From the NCBI RefSeq assembly GCF_029784135.1, contig NC_073745.1, positions 241,085,946 through 241,149,945 of the forward strand: 64,000 nt of DNA, written 5' to 3'. The stretch comes from Toxorhynchites rutilus septentrionalis. Lineage: Eukaryota; Arthropoda; Insecta; Diptera; Culicidae. Positions 33,651 through 43,204 of the stretch are shown in pieces (within the stretch, counting starts at the first letter, position 1; each line of letters begins with the position of its first letter). Below the pieces are notes generated by a model, which saw nothing but the letters and a program-made list of their open reading frames with translations, was not told the origin of the DNA and did no database searches. Position numbers and translations under genes: made by a program.

Positions 33651-34934
33651 TAGGCTGTCAAAAAAGTCCTGCGGTATTTCCGCGAGGTGTCGTTGTAAGC
33701 GCGTAGTTCTAGTTGTATTCATTGTATCGAGTCATACTATAGCTTGTTGGAAAGGTATTTTTGCGCGCTATAATATATGTCCTTGACAGTGTTTTGTTTG
33801 GTTAAGTCGTTCGTGAGTTATAGTGTCGCAAATATGGAGCAAAATAAAGAGAAAATCCGACATATTTTACAGTACTACTATGACAAAGGCAAAAATGCAT
33901 CTCTAGCTGCCAATAAAATTTGTGCAGTTTATGGACCCGATACAGTTTCCATTTCCACCGCACAACGATGGTTTCAACGTTTTCGTTCTGGTGTAGAGGT
34001 CGTCGAAGATGCGCCACGCTCCGGAAGGCCTGTCGTCGAAAATTGCGACAAAAACGCTGAATTAGCCGAGAAAGACCGGCATAGTAGCAGCCGTAGCATC
34101 GGCCAAGAGCTGGGGATAAATCATCAAACCGTTATTAACCATTTGAAGAAGCTTGGATTCACAAAGAAGCTCGATGTATGGGTGCCACACACGTTGACGC
34201 AAAAAACATCTTTGACCGTATCGACGCATGTGAATCGCTGCTGAATCGCAACAAAATCGACCCGTTTCTGAAGCGGATGGTGACTGGCGATGAAAAGTGG
34301 GTCACTTACGACAACGTGAAGCGCAAACGGTCGTGATCGAAGCCCGCTGAAGCGGCTCAGACGGTGGCCAAGCCCTCATTAACGGCCAGGAAGGTTCTGC
34401 TGTGTGTTTGGTGGGATTGTCAAGGAATAATCTATTATGAGCTGCTTCCCTATGGCCAAACGCTCAATTCCGACCTGTACTGCCAACAACTGGACCGCTT
34501 GAAGGTAGCACTCATGAAAAAGAGGCCATCTTTGATAAACAGAGGCCGCATTGTCTTCAATCAGGACAACGCCAGGCCACACACTTCTTTGGTGACGCGC
34601 CAGAAGCTCCGGGAGCTCGGATGGGAAGTTCTTTTGCATCCGCTGTATAGTCCGGACCTTGCAACAAGTGACTTCCACCTGTTTTTGTCCATGGCGAACG
34701 AGCTAGGTAGTCAGAAGTTAGCCACAAAAGAGGCCTGTGAAAATTGGCTATCCGAGTTTTTTGCCAATAAGAAAGCGAGCTTCTATAACAGGGGTATTAT
34801 GAAGTTGGCATCTCGTTGGGATCAAGTCATCGAACAAAACGGCGCATATTTGACTTAAAACAGATGATTGTAACTAATTTTATGAACAAATGAAAATTCA
34901 AATAAAAATACCGCAGGACTTTTTTGACAGCCTA
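33651..34934 (+). mobile_element. mariner element, copy 1 (both ends present)
   Basis: The left end is TAGGCTGTCAAAAAAGTCC then TGCGGTATTT, and the right end is its inverse, TACCGCAGGACTTTTTTGAC then AGCCTA. The terminal repeats are near-perfect over about 30 bp. The element lies in an (AT)n tract, as expected for TA-targeting, and is 1.28 kb long, typical for mariner. A close copy lies at 52558. Confidence 0.93.
33834..34858 (+). pseudogene. mariner transposase (D34D), one stop and one frameshift
   Basis: It starts MEQNKEKIRHILQYYYDKGK and has two helix-turn-helix regions (about residues 20-55 and 80-120) joined by the SGRPV hinge. WVPHTLT comes before the catalytic domain. The catalytic aspartates lie in VTGDEKW, QDNARPH and SDFHLF; 34 residues separate the last two, defining mariner D34D. 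A 1-base deletion at about 34200-34206 and a TGA at 34334-34336 (tryptophan in copy 2) inactivate it. The intact length would be 341 residues. Confidence 0.9.
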
Positions 34935-34940
34935 ATATAT

Positions 34941-35383
34941 TAGGGTGGCAGCGAAAATGGTCATGTCAAGTTTCAAAAACCGACTATGTACATTTTGTTT
35001 ATTGGCCTAAAAAAAAAGTTTTGTGCAATGTTTCAGGTCAATCGGACATGATTTAGGGGTGCCTCAAAGCGCTTATAGTTTAGATTTTTTGATCCTCGAA
35101 AATCTTCCAAGGGGGGAGGAAATATAGAAAATCGATTTTTTTTTTCGATGCCAAATGACTTAAAAAATGCATAAAACGTCGAGATCTGGTGTTATCTCGA
35201 AAAAAAATTTTTGGCTGAAAGTCGACTTTTTGGGTTTCATTTGGCTTTGAGGTACCCCTAAATCATATCCGATTGAGCTAAAACTTTGCACAGATCATTT
35301 TTTTGGGCCAATAAACAAAATGTACATGGTCGGTTTTTGAAAATCGATTATGAAATTCTTCCCATAAATCCATTGCCAGCCTA
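34941..35383. mobile_element. Foldback MITE with TA ends, next to mariner copy 1
   Basis: The left end is TAGGGTGGCAGCG and the right end on the minus strand TAGGCTGGCAATG. Inside, AACCGACTATGTACATTTTG pairs with CAAAATGTACATGGTCGGTT, and GATTTAGGGGTGCCTCAAAG pairs with CTTTGAGGTACCCCTAAATC. The whole 443 bp can therefore fold into one long hairpin. TA targeting and the TAGG-TGGCA ends suggest a mariner/Tc1-mobilised MITE. Six bases of AT separate it from the mariner. Confidence 0.8.
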
Positions 35384-35811
35384 ATATATATATCAGCATG
35401 AGAACTATGTTTTATCAATACAGAAATCATTAATACTAAACCTATCTCGGAGGCCATTACATTCTAAAATTTTACTCAGAAATGCTTGCAAATAACATTA
35501 ACAAATCGTCATTTACTACTTTTATTATGAAAATACATCGAAAGTATATTATTTAATATTTACTCCTTACCCAATTATGCTAGATAATATATAGTAATGT
35601 ATGTAACATTTTCAAAACCGGCCACTTGAGCCGCTGTAGTAGGGATTGGTATACATGAAATGCCGGTAGGTTTAGCGTGAAATTATCCATATGTACACCC
35701 AAAATTAATTTTCGGCGCATCTTTTGATATCCTAATGTATAACATTAAATGAGCTTCAAAACAATTATGGATAGAATATATATTCCGTAACAATACAAGC
35801 AAACCTTTTTT
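35384..35811. other. Unassigned AT-rich spacer
   Basis: No gene or recognised repeat. TATA-rich words and short A/T runs only. Confidence 0.25.
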
Positions 35812-36420
35812 TATTAAACGGTTTTATTTAGCTCCACCCGTTTGCGTTTTCAAATGAAAGGGCTTGATTAGTAGAACACATTTTTTTATGGAAAATGCAA
35901 TTCCAAAATGACCGTCACCACAAAATGGCGCCATATATATTTTTTTTCAAAATCCCATCAATATGGGTATCAAATGAAAGGGCTTGATTAGTAGAACATA
36001 TTTATTTATGGAAAATGTAAATCCAAGATGGCGACCGCTTCAAAATGGCGGATCACATATTTTCTCAGAACTCCATTAATATGGGTATCAAATAAAAGAA
36101 CTTGATTAGTAGAACACATTTATTTATGTAAAATGCAAATCCAAATGGCACCATATATATTTTTTTCAAAATCCCATCAATATGGGTATCAAAAGGGCTT
36201 GACTAGTAAAACAAAGTTATTTATAAAAAATTCAAATCCAAAATGACCACCACTACAAAACGGTGAAACGGTGATTTTTTTTCAATACCCCATCAATATG
36301 GGTCTCAAATGAAAGTGCTATTAGGACGTAGTAGATCATAAAAAAAATCTAAATCCAAGATGGCCGCAGTCCTCAAATAACCAATTACTTTTTCAACTGG
36401 TTTCATTCAGCTTGACCTGT
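35812..36420 (+). repeat. ATGGC tandem array, second copy (single orientation)
   Basis: After TTATTAAACGGTTTTATTTA the sequence repeats a unit of about 110 bp: AATGAAAGGGCTTGATTAGT, AGAACAC, TTTTTATGGAAAATGC, AATCCAAAATGGC, CAAAATGGCG, then CCCATCAATATGGGTATC. It ends with the ATTCAGCTTGACCTGTTTG word that forms the pivot of the array at 15230. About five units are present, with small deletions. It is non-coding. Confidence 0.75.
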
Positions 36421-36573
36421 TTGTACGTATATTTGAAGGTCTGTGGGGTAGGTACCATTTATTTCTGTAATCCCCTCAATTAGGTAAGAAATAAATAATT
36501 TTTAAAAAAAGTTGAATGGTTTTATTATAGAGAAAATATGCTAGTGATACAAATAATGTACTAAAAACTAGAA

Positions 36574-36957
36574 CATAAAATAAGTAAAAAAAAACTTTTT
36601 AAGTTAAACGGTTTCTTTATGATTAAACATAATAATAATACAGATAATGTACTAAAAGCTAGAAAATAATTAGGCAAGTAGCAGTTAGCAGGTATCATAC
36701 CCTTTCCTTCATTAATCAAGGAGATTGATGAGACTAAAATAAAATCGCGGGGCATATGATGAAACCATTAAATGCGGTCCACGATTTTATTTTGATTTCT
36801 TCAATCTCCTTGACTAATGAAGGAAGGGGTATGATACCTGCTAACTGCTACATGCCTAATTATTTTCTAGCTTTTAGTATATTATCTGTATTGTTATTAT
36901 GTTTAATCACAAAGGAACTGTTTAACTTAAAAGTTTTTTTTACTTATTTTATTTTGT
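36574..36957. repeat. Near-palindrome, arms of about 175 bp
   Basis: The left arm 36574-36747 and right arm 36782-36957 are inverse copies at roughly nine of ten positions, around a 34-base centre. Both strands carry a mirrored frame with the same peptide pattern (DFILVSSISL, GMIPANCY, PNYFLAFSTLSVLLLCLI). Hydrophobic leucine-rich frames from AT-rich DNA are common, so I do not call a gene. It is best read as a foldback element. No target duplication was found. Confidence 0.8.
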
Positions 36958-37294
36958 GCGGGGGATAGGGACTACACAAAACAAATCCCATAAAAATCGT
37001 ACAAAACTTCACCAGTAGCTTAAAAAATCCTATTCGGTACACAATTTGAAAAAAACTTTTTTTGTGCGGTAGATAGGGACCGCATAAAAATAAACTTTCC
37101 CCAAGAAAATAACTCAAATCTACGCCGTTCAACCTTCGATTTCCTTTTGTTTCCCTGCTTTGCGATGGGACAGTTCGCCTTTTTGGTTGCGCGTGGCTGT
37201 GTTGTGCTTTTAGTTGCATGTCGAGATCATTTTTTTTAGAAATCATGTCATGCGCAACATAGAGCATTTGATGGAAGGATGGTTATCATTTTAT

Positions 37295-37640
37295 ATAAAT
37301 GATGATGGTCCCACCTCATTCCCCTGCAAAGGTTTGAGCGGGACGAGTTATCTTATTGATAATAATTACATTACGGTATTTACATTTTGACGTGGGACTA
37401 CGTCTAACCGGAGTATATGGGGGGTAAAATGAAAACCTAAACACAGAACATGCAGGAAAAAATGAAAGATTCCGAATGCTTATAACTCGAACATTTCTTA
37501 CTGGATCGGGAAGATGTTTGCATCAATTGATAGAGAATATTTCTACGCTTCTATTGCAATTAATAAAATGTCGTTTTTCATTAGATAAACAATTGAATAA
37601 CTGTAAAATGTTAAGCGTTATCTAAACGTCTTAACTGCCT
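37295..37640. repeat. Dispersed repeat with GACGT..ACGTC hairpin, copy 1
   Basis: The 5' part (37295-37360) repeats the GATGATGGTCCCACC block of 18580. From 37385 the sequence TTTTGACGTGGGACTACGTC, then TAACCGGAGTATATGGGGGG, matches the inverse of 43890-44175, down to the TCGAACATTTCT and ATTGATAGAGAATATTTC blocks and a GATTGGCC-type end. It is a repeat family of unknown class about 270 bp long. Confidence 0.65.
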
Positions 37641-37828
37641 CGTTTTGATTGGCCCGATTTACGGATTCCCCAACACAGCCATCAAAACCAAGCAGCCTTG
37701 GAGAAATCTGCATTCCAAATACATGAAAGTAAAAAAAAAGAGCTTCTCCTGTATAAGAGCAATATGATAGAGCGAACAAAAGAGGCACAAGCATGCATTA
37801 ACCTTTTTCACATACTTTTCCACAAACA

Positions 37829-38072
37829 CGGCCCTCGTGGATACAGGTTCACGTTTATGCTGAGGATCTGCTGAGATTTCTATGGTATGACTTCGAGATT
37901 TACGGCGCATGGCGTTCGATTTTTCGGAAAATTTTCCAGCACGAATTCAACAAAGTTGCGAAGCTAGCAGGAGTATATTGGGCTTCTAGCTTCATGAGGA
38001 ACCACCGCCTGTCTCTTCGAACCCCACAACAGCGCAACGAAGCAACAGCGCTCCAAGGCAAAGCGTCGGAAT
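37829..38072 (+). pseudogene. pogo/CENP-B-type transposase, DNA-binding scrap
   Basis: One frame reads VYAEDLLRFLWYDFEIYGAW, a lysine-rich KIFQHEFNKVAKLAGVYW, ASSFMRNHRLSLRTPQQRNE and ATALQGKASE. This fits the second HTH (CENPB-type) of pogo and related transposases (pattern F----K-AG--W---F--R---LSLR-P------A). The DDE domain is absent downstream. Related termini occur at 15360, 16440 and 46233. Confidence 0.6.
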
Positions 38073-38371
38073 CCTAAGAACCGAAATCCAAGATGAGGAA
38101 GAAAAATAAACAATTGCTTAAGTATAATTCAAAATGAATTTGAAATGAAATTTTTTTTTATTTTCACCATGCATTCAATTGAATAACGGTTATGTTTCGT
38201 TTATGTTTATGTTTTCACAATGAACTTCATATCAATATTGTTTTTTTTTTCAACAATGAGTTTCAAATAAATCAAGTGAAGATAACTATGTATTTATAAA
38301 TTTGATCTATATAATTTTTTTTTTTCTTTATTTTTGAGACTTTCAGCCTCCTGGGCTGGTTCGTCTCAGGA
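38073..38371. other. Unassigned AT-rich spacer
   Basis: No gene. Homopolymer T runs and ATTTATGTTT words only. The Helitron that follows begins after CTCAGGA. Confidence 0.25.
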
Positions 38372-38622
38372 TCTATATAAATAAAAATGATTTGGTGTCC
38401 GTTCCTCACGATTAAACTCAAGAATGGAGCAACGGATTTAAACAGTCAGTATCAGGATCGATGCGTCTTAGTCTGCATCAGGTTTATATGTCAAAAAAGA
38501 AATTATATACCGTGAGTATAGATTACGTACATAAAAATAATTTCTGTGGGAACTTGAGTGTTCGAAATGATTTATATCAATATATCAATTGTGGGTGGGA
38601 CGAAGTTTGCTGGGTCAGCTAG
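38372..38622 (+). mobile_element. Short non-autonomous Helitron
   Basis: It begins TCTATATAAATAAAAATGA after an A and ends GGACGAAGTTTGCTGGGTCAG then CTAG followed by T. At 251 bp it has its own short body, unlike the longer Helitrons here, but shares their 3' end almost base for base. It is therefore mobilised by the same type of Rep protein. Non-coding. Confidence 0.8.
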
Positions 38623-39100
38623 TTTGTTAATGAAAATGAATTCTGTTTCAAATGTTGGACATTTTCGGATATCTTATATTGTCAGTCGCCTTCCTCCCAA
38701 AAATTTCCACGTAGTATATTCGACTATAACACCCACTATTATCCACCCATAAAACCAAAGAACACCCCCCCTCCTGCCTACTGGAGGTGCCTACACTCTC
38801 TAGTAATGATGCTTCTCCCGCTTCTGATGATAAAGCATTAATTTTTGGTATAAGTTATTTCAGAGATTCAGTTCAATAAGTGCGCACCTTTGCCCCCACT
38901 ATGGTGCAAAGGTGCGCATTCGTCTTTTTGTATTAAAATAGGTATTTGTCCAATTACAAACACAACTCAATAAATGCTTGTACTACGTTTCGAAGGAAAT
39001 ATATATAGTTACAATTTGGTAAGCAAACGGAATTTTATTTGCTCTTATTCCAAGAGTTATTGGACGACAACAGTTAGGTGTGCACCTTTGCCCCGCATTA
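38623..39100. other. Unassigned, with a GTGCGCACCTTTG hairpin
   Basis: GCGCACCTTTGCCCCCA at 38882 pairs with TGGTGCAAAGGTGCGC ending at 38918, giving a strong 13-bp hairpin. A related word TGTGCACCTTTGCCCC occurs at 39077. It may be the end of a TIR element. No gene is visible. Confidence 0.4.
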
Positions 39101-39104
39101 CTCT

Positions 39105-39279
39105 AATTTGTATGGCAGCCCCCCTTAGAGAGGGGGGAGGGGTCTCAAACTATCACGAAAACCTTCCCCGGGTCCAAAAACCCCTACATACCAACTTTCA
39201 TATTGATCGGTTCAATAGTTTCCGAGTCCATAAGAATCAGACAGAAAGACAGACAGAAATCCATTTTTATATATATAGA
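39105..39279 (-). mobile_element. Helitron 5' fragment (minus strand)
   Basis: Read on the minus strand it starts TCTATATATATAAAAATGG and continues with CTGTCTGTCTTTCTGTCTG, the ACTATTGAACCGATCAATAT block and GGGGTTTTTGGACCCGGGG, stopping in the first 143-bp unit at CCATACAAAT. The 3' end is missing. It carries only a few CTGT/CTTT words, in contrast to the 610-bp expansion at 4199. Confidence 0.8.
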
Positions 39280-39407
39280 TTGACGGTGGACCAGATCAGC
39301 TAATTGTAATCTATTAGTATAATTAGTAATGATGTATAACTACACCAACATGTAGTTTATACAGGCTCTATTCTATTATTTTCACTCTTATCAAAATATC
39401 ATCTTCT

Positions 39408-39480
39408 TGGAGATGCGGGGCATCGATCCCCGTACCTCTCACATGCTAAGCGAGCGCTCTACCATCTGAGCTACATCCCC
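39408..39480 (-). tRNA. tRNA-Ala(AGC): tRNA-Ala (AGC)
   Basis: On the minus strand a complete 73-nt cloverleaf: acceptor GGGGATG pairs with CATCTCC (one G-T pair), D arm GCTC/GAGC, anticodon stem CTCGC/GTGAG around TTAGCAT (anticodon AGC), T arm CGGGG/CCCCG with loop ATCGATG, discriminator A. The internal promoter boxes lie in the D and T arms. A T4 run begins about 12 bases downstream (AAAA at 39393-39396 on the plus strand), a pol III terminator. No intron. It looks functional; a close tRNA-Lys gene lies upstream. Confidence 0.97.
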
Positions 39481-39555
39481 ATGCCTGTTGATTATGGTGT
39501 CAAGGCGAAGATGTAAAGCTTAAATGTACAATAATTTGAAATGACTGAAATTCTA

Positions 39556-39628
39556 CGCCCAACGTGGGGCTCGAACCCACGACCCTGAGATTAAGAGTCT
39601 CATGCTCTACCGACTGAGCTAGCCGGGC
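39556..39628 (-). tRNA. tRNA-Lys(CTT): tRNA-Lys (CTT)
   Basis: On the minus strand a complete 73-nt cloverleaf: acceptor GCCCGGC pairs with GTTGGGC, D arm GCTC/GAGC, anticodon stem TGAGA/TCTCA around CTCTTAA (anticodon CTT), T arm GTGGG/CCCAC with loop TTCGAGC, discriminator G. A box and B box (GGTTCGAGCCC) are intact. Only short T runs follow before tRNA-Ala starts 75 bases downstream, so its terminator is weak. No intron. It looks functional. Confidence 0.97.
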
Positions 39629-39639
39629 GCTTGTAGAGG

Positions 39640-40512
39640 AATTTGCGGACGCACTTCGCCATACCAGATTAGGTTTGTTAACACTACCAATAATTTTATA
39701 TTTTTTCAAATTCATTATGTGACATTGTTTATGGTAAGGAAGCGTTCTTAATCCTCTACAATATACTTTGTTTGGAGTGAGTGCAACACTGGGAAGCATT
39801 TAAAATTCGTTTGAATTAACATTCCGTCAAAAACACTTTATGTGATTAGGGATATCCCTTTGTACATTATTCCGGACCATTAAGATCCCGAAACATTCAA
39901 AATCAGCATATTCTTTTTTTCCAAAACTCTCGGAATCCACATTGCCCGTTGATGATTGCGGCAGATTTCCACAGATTGTTGATGTCCACGCTTCTCCTTC
40001 GGCACCCGGCATGTTACAAGCACAAGCAGCATTAATAAACCCACCCACAAGGCACGCGTACGACATACCAAAGGAAAGATAAATCTTATTAAAGCAAAAG
40101 GTATTCCAGGATTGTTGGCACTTTGGTTCCAGTTTCGGCTGTGTCTTTCAGCACGGGACCCGAAAACTAAACAGCCGATGTGGCAAACGGGTATGACACA
40201 TTGTCCTCTTGATTCTTGCTGGGAAGCGGTTCTGAAACCATCTAGATTTGCACTGTGAATCCTATCCCTGTTTCGTGGTCTTGTACTAGTCACCATCGTA
40301 TCATGCATCATTTAGCATTATGCTTGGGTTTTCCTCACCTCGCCGAGGCAGAACCTGACGGTCCCACTTCCCACACTTTCGCCAAATGAGCCAAACTACC
40401 TATTCTCCCAGTTGAGAAATTCTTCAGCATCCGGAGGAGGTGATAAGAAAAACACCTTTAAGATCCTACTCCATTTTATAATGTAGTATAATATTCTCGC
40501 GTATTTACGCAA
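39640..40512. other. Unassigned, low-repeat stretch
   Basis: Balanced composition from 39850 to 40400, with overlapping minus-strand frames (39880-40311, 143 codons; 39827-40066). Neither shows a domain I recognise. One could be a gene fragment, but start, stop and splice context give no support. Confidence 0.3.
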
Positions 40513-40785
40513 CAGCACCATGTGGATAGCGTTGTCGTGTGAAACAGCTTTACATTTTAACCGGCCTTGGTTCAATTCCTGCATGGTGTCGTTTGCATTT
40601 TTTTGGGGTACAATTCCAAGCTGACGTTCATTCTGATAGAAGAAGAGGTCTGCTTCCATACATACAAACATTTTAAAACTCGTAAAAAGGTGCTTTTATT
40701 TGTTTATTTCATTTCATTTGATTTGTTTAGTTTTCAGCCGAAGATGATATTTTTTTCCTGTCAACACTAGTTCGGGTGTACGGTC
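40513..40785 (+). mobile_element. tRNA-derived SINE, family C copy 2
   Basis: It aligns with 13483-13757: GTGGATAGCGTTGTCGTG, a TAACCGGCCTTGGTTCAATTC B box, the GTACAATTCCAAGCTGACG block, TCTGATAGAAGAAGAGG, GCCGAAGATGATATTTT and CTGTCAACACTAGTTCGGGTG. The two copies differ at many positions, so insertion was not recent. Confidence 0.7.
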
Positions 40786-41243
40786 GTGTACACCAGTGGT
40801 CAGATAATGTAAAAACCATGACCAAAATAAAAAAGGCAATATCCAACCACCCTCTAACCAAATCCCGGAAATGCCTTTAGGATTACTATGGAACTCCCAT
40901 TCGCGGTAATCCGATCCGCAGATCATCCGCTCGCGAAAAAAAACGATGTAATAAAATGTGCCTTTGCTACGGAAAACTCAGTCAGTTATCGCTCTGCTAC
41001 TATGCGGCTTGGTCACGTGATGTTATGTGCTTCTGGAATATGTAAAATGGAATATGTAAGATATGTTCTGTTCAGAACTAGCATTGATCAAAGCAACAGA
41101 GAAATTTTGCAAACTTAGTTCCGCCATCACACCGTATGAGGGTATAATATAAATTTCATGGTAGCCTCGCTCCAGTCAACGAATCAAACCGAGCGAGACT
41201 GAAAGAGAGAGTAAAATTAAAAATTTTCAAAATGCATTTTTAA
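40786..41243. other. Unassigned
   Basis: Short frames on both strands, no recognised domain. GAGCGAGACTGAAAGAGAGA at about 41193 is a purine-rich patch. No gene supported. Confidence 0.25.
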
Positions 41244-41477
41244 CAGTCCTATACTCGCGCGAAATAACTCGTATACTAACAAACTGTGCGCTTCTCTGTA
41301 ATATTGATATTGTGTATTTTTAGGCGTTATTGGTATTTAATCAAAGAAAAAAATATGATTAAATGAAAAAACTCCATAGAATATTTTTTCTTTAACTTCA
41401 CTCACATCTAATAGTCGTTTAATTCTGCCACCTCATTCATTCTCGGTCTGCAAGACCTATGCGCGAGTATAGGAAGG
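41244..41477. mobile_element. piggyBac-type MITE with TTAA duplication (second family)
   Basis: TTAA at 41240-41243 is followed by CAGTCCTATACTCGCGC, and the right end GCGCGAGTATAGGAAGG is followed by TTAA at 41478-41481. The inverted repeats match at 14 of 17 positions. The interior is AT-rich and non-coding. Different ends from the TTAA MITE at 30029 show that at least two such families are present. Confidence 0.8.
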
Positions 41478-41481
41478 TTAA

Positions 41482-42109
41482 AGGCTATGAGAAAGTTGGA
41501 CGATTTCAGGGTTGGTTTCATCTGCATTGAACTTGCTCTTCATATCCACGAGTAATTAACCGAGCTAATTCTTGAATTTAGTTATATTCTAAGAAATCCA
41601 AATAAATAATTGTGTAGTTCCACATCAACAATTCGGTGGTTTCTTGAACCTCCCATACGCCTAAAAAATGTTTTTATAGTTGGATTGTTCCCATATGAGT
41701 CAATATATTCTGACTTACATCGCAGGCGTTACAAAAGTTTTGAATATCCAAAAACGGGTTTGTATTTTATTGTCTGATGTTCCTCATTGGGTACGATATC
41801 GTCGCTGCGCAGAGCTATCTTTTGTGTGTATGGATTAAATTATTGATTCAACTAGTGAATGAATGAAACTATTTACGAATTCAATTGCAAAAAAATTCCA
41901 ATCTAAGTCAATTCATGCATTATGGTAGTAGTTGTCGAAGCAAATAGTTATCCAATTTTTGCCTAATCATCAAACGGTCTGCGTAGAAGTTCAGTGAATG
42001 CAGTCTTGAATAATCGAGCCACAGCGTTGAATTTGTACCCGCTTCTGTAGACCGTGTTAGCAAACGAATTCCGAAGTGTAAAAACGCATGGTGATATAAA
42101 AGTATTGCG
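41482..42109. other. Unassigned AT-rich DNA
   Basis: No recognised element or gene. The minus-strand frame 41920-42198 runs into the tandem repeat that follows and has no known domain. Confidence 0.25.
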
Positions 42110-42400
42110 ACTTTAATGTATCTGCAATGCCGATTTTCCCAACTTCTTGGTTTCGGAATCTGTATTGGGAAAACACACTCCGGTTTGCAAAAATGCAAGC
42201 GAGTACAAAATTATCTATTGCATCTATTTTACAATGCCAATTTCCCCAGGCTCCATGTTTTTTAAATCTGTGTTAGGGAAACATTCCAACTTGCAAGAAC
42301 GCCAACGAGTACAAAAGTTCCCGCAGCTTGCATCTATTTTGCAATGTCGATTTCCCCAGGCTCCATGGTTTTGAAGTCTGTGTTAGGGAAACATTCATCC
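42110..42400. repeat. Tandem repeat, about 2.7 units of 108 bp
   Basis: The unit reads TGCATCTATTTTGCAATGCC, GATTTCCCCAGGCTCCATGG, TTTTGAAGTCTGTGTTAGGG, AAACATTC, CTTGCAAGAACGCCAACGAG, TACAAAA. CCCCAGGCTCCATG occurs at 42246 and 42354; a diverged TTCCCAACTTCTTGG precedes it by about 110 bases. The units differ by several percent. It is satellite-like and non-coding. Confidence 0.8.
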
Positions 42401-43204
42401 ATTCCAGCGATCGTACCTCAATCGTTGCGCAATCATAATTGAGTGGATTTCCGAGCGGTACTTGTTTTGGGCTTTTTAGGGCTATTGAAACATGTTTTTG
42501 GATAAAAAAGACGGGTGGGTAATGTCGGGGACATAACCGGAGTGACGTAGGACTATACAAAGGGGACAGCTTTTGTTAAATATATATTTCAAATATATTG
42601 TTTTATTTTCTTCTCCTACGTGAATACCTACCTATCTACCTGAAAAATGGATTAGTTTACTGTTTAATCACTCGATATCCCCATCTTGTTCGGTTAATCC
42701 TTCCTGTTTAGCTTTTGCGTTTGCCACTCGCCACAGCTTTCACAGTTGGAAAATTTCTTCCCATCCAGCTTGTGACATGTTGGTCAGTAAATTAAATTTA
42801 ATGCGACGTGCCGGAGAAACACTCAGTGTCACATTTGAGGCGATTTAAACCTGCAATTGAACATTTCCGATGACAGTGGTACAGTGTCGACTTTCAATGT
42901 GGGGTCATAATTTGGACCCCGAACTCTATGTTTACAAAAATGTCGCATTACTGATCCATCCAATTAGCTCAATGTCGAGCTAAATATAAATTACTGTACT
43001 TTCAATCTAGAAGCAAATTAAGAATTGGTGAAAATTGGATAATCGGGAAAGTCCCCAACCATCAATAAGCTCAGAACAACTACCAAATTCACATACTCAT
43101 CATGGCAAACAAATTATAAAAAAATCAATTTGTGTTTTATTATTATTTTGGATATTATTTTAGAATGCATTGAACTGTATTCCGTAAACTCTTTTTTGAA
43201 AGGT
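42401..43204. other. Unassigned, one GACGTAGGACTA word
   Basis: Mostly unassigned. TGACGTAGGACTA at 42541 is a half of the hairpin repeat described at 37385 and 44150. GCGTTTGCCACTCGCCAC at 42718 recurs at 43388, inside the H2A pseudogene region, so part of this stretch may be a second, older relic of the same locus. Confidence 0.35.

Noticed and set aside
33802..34678. Minus-strand frames of 71-99 codons in mariner copy 1 (and equivalents at 52708-53566)
   Set aside because: Antisense shadows of the mariner transposase; the same shadows occur in both copies.
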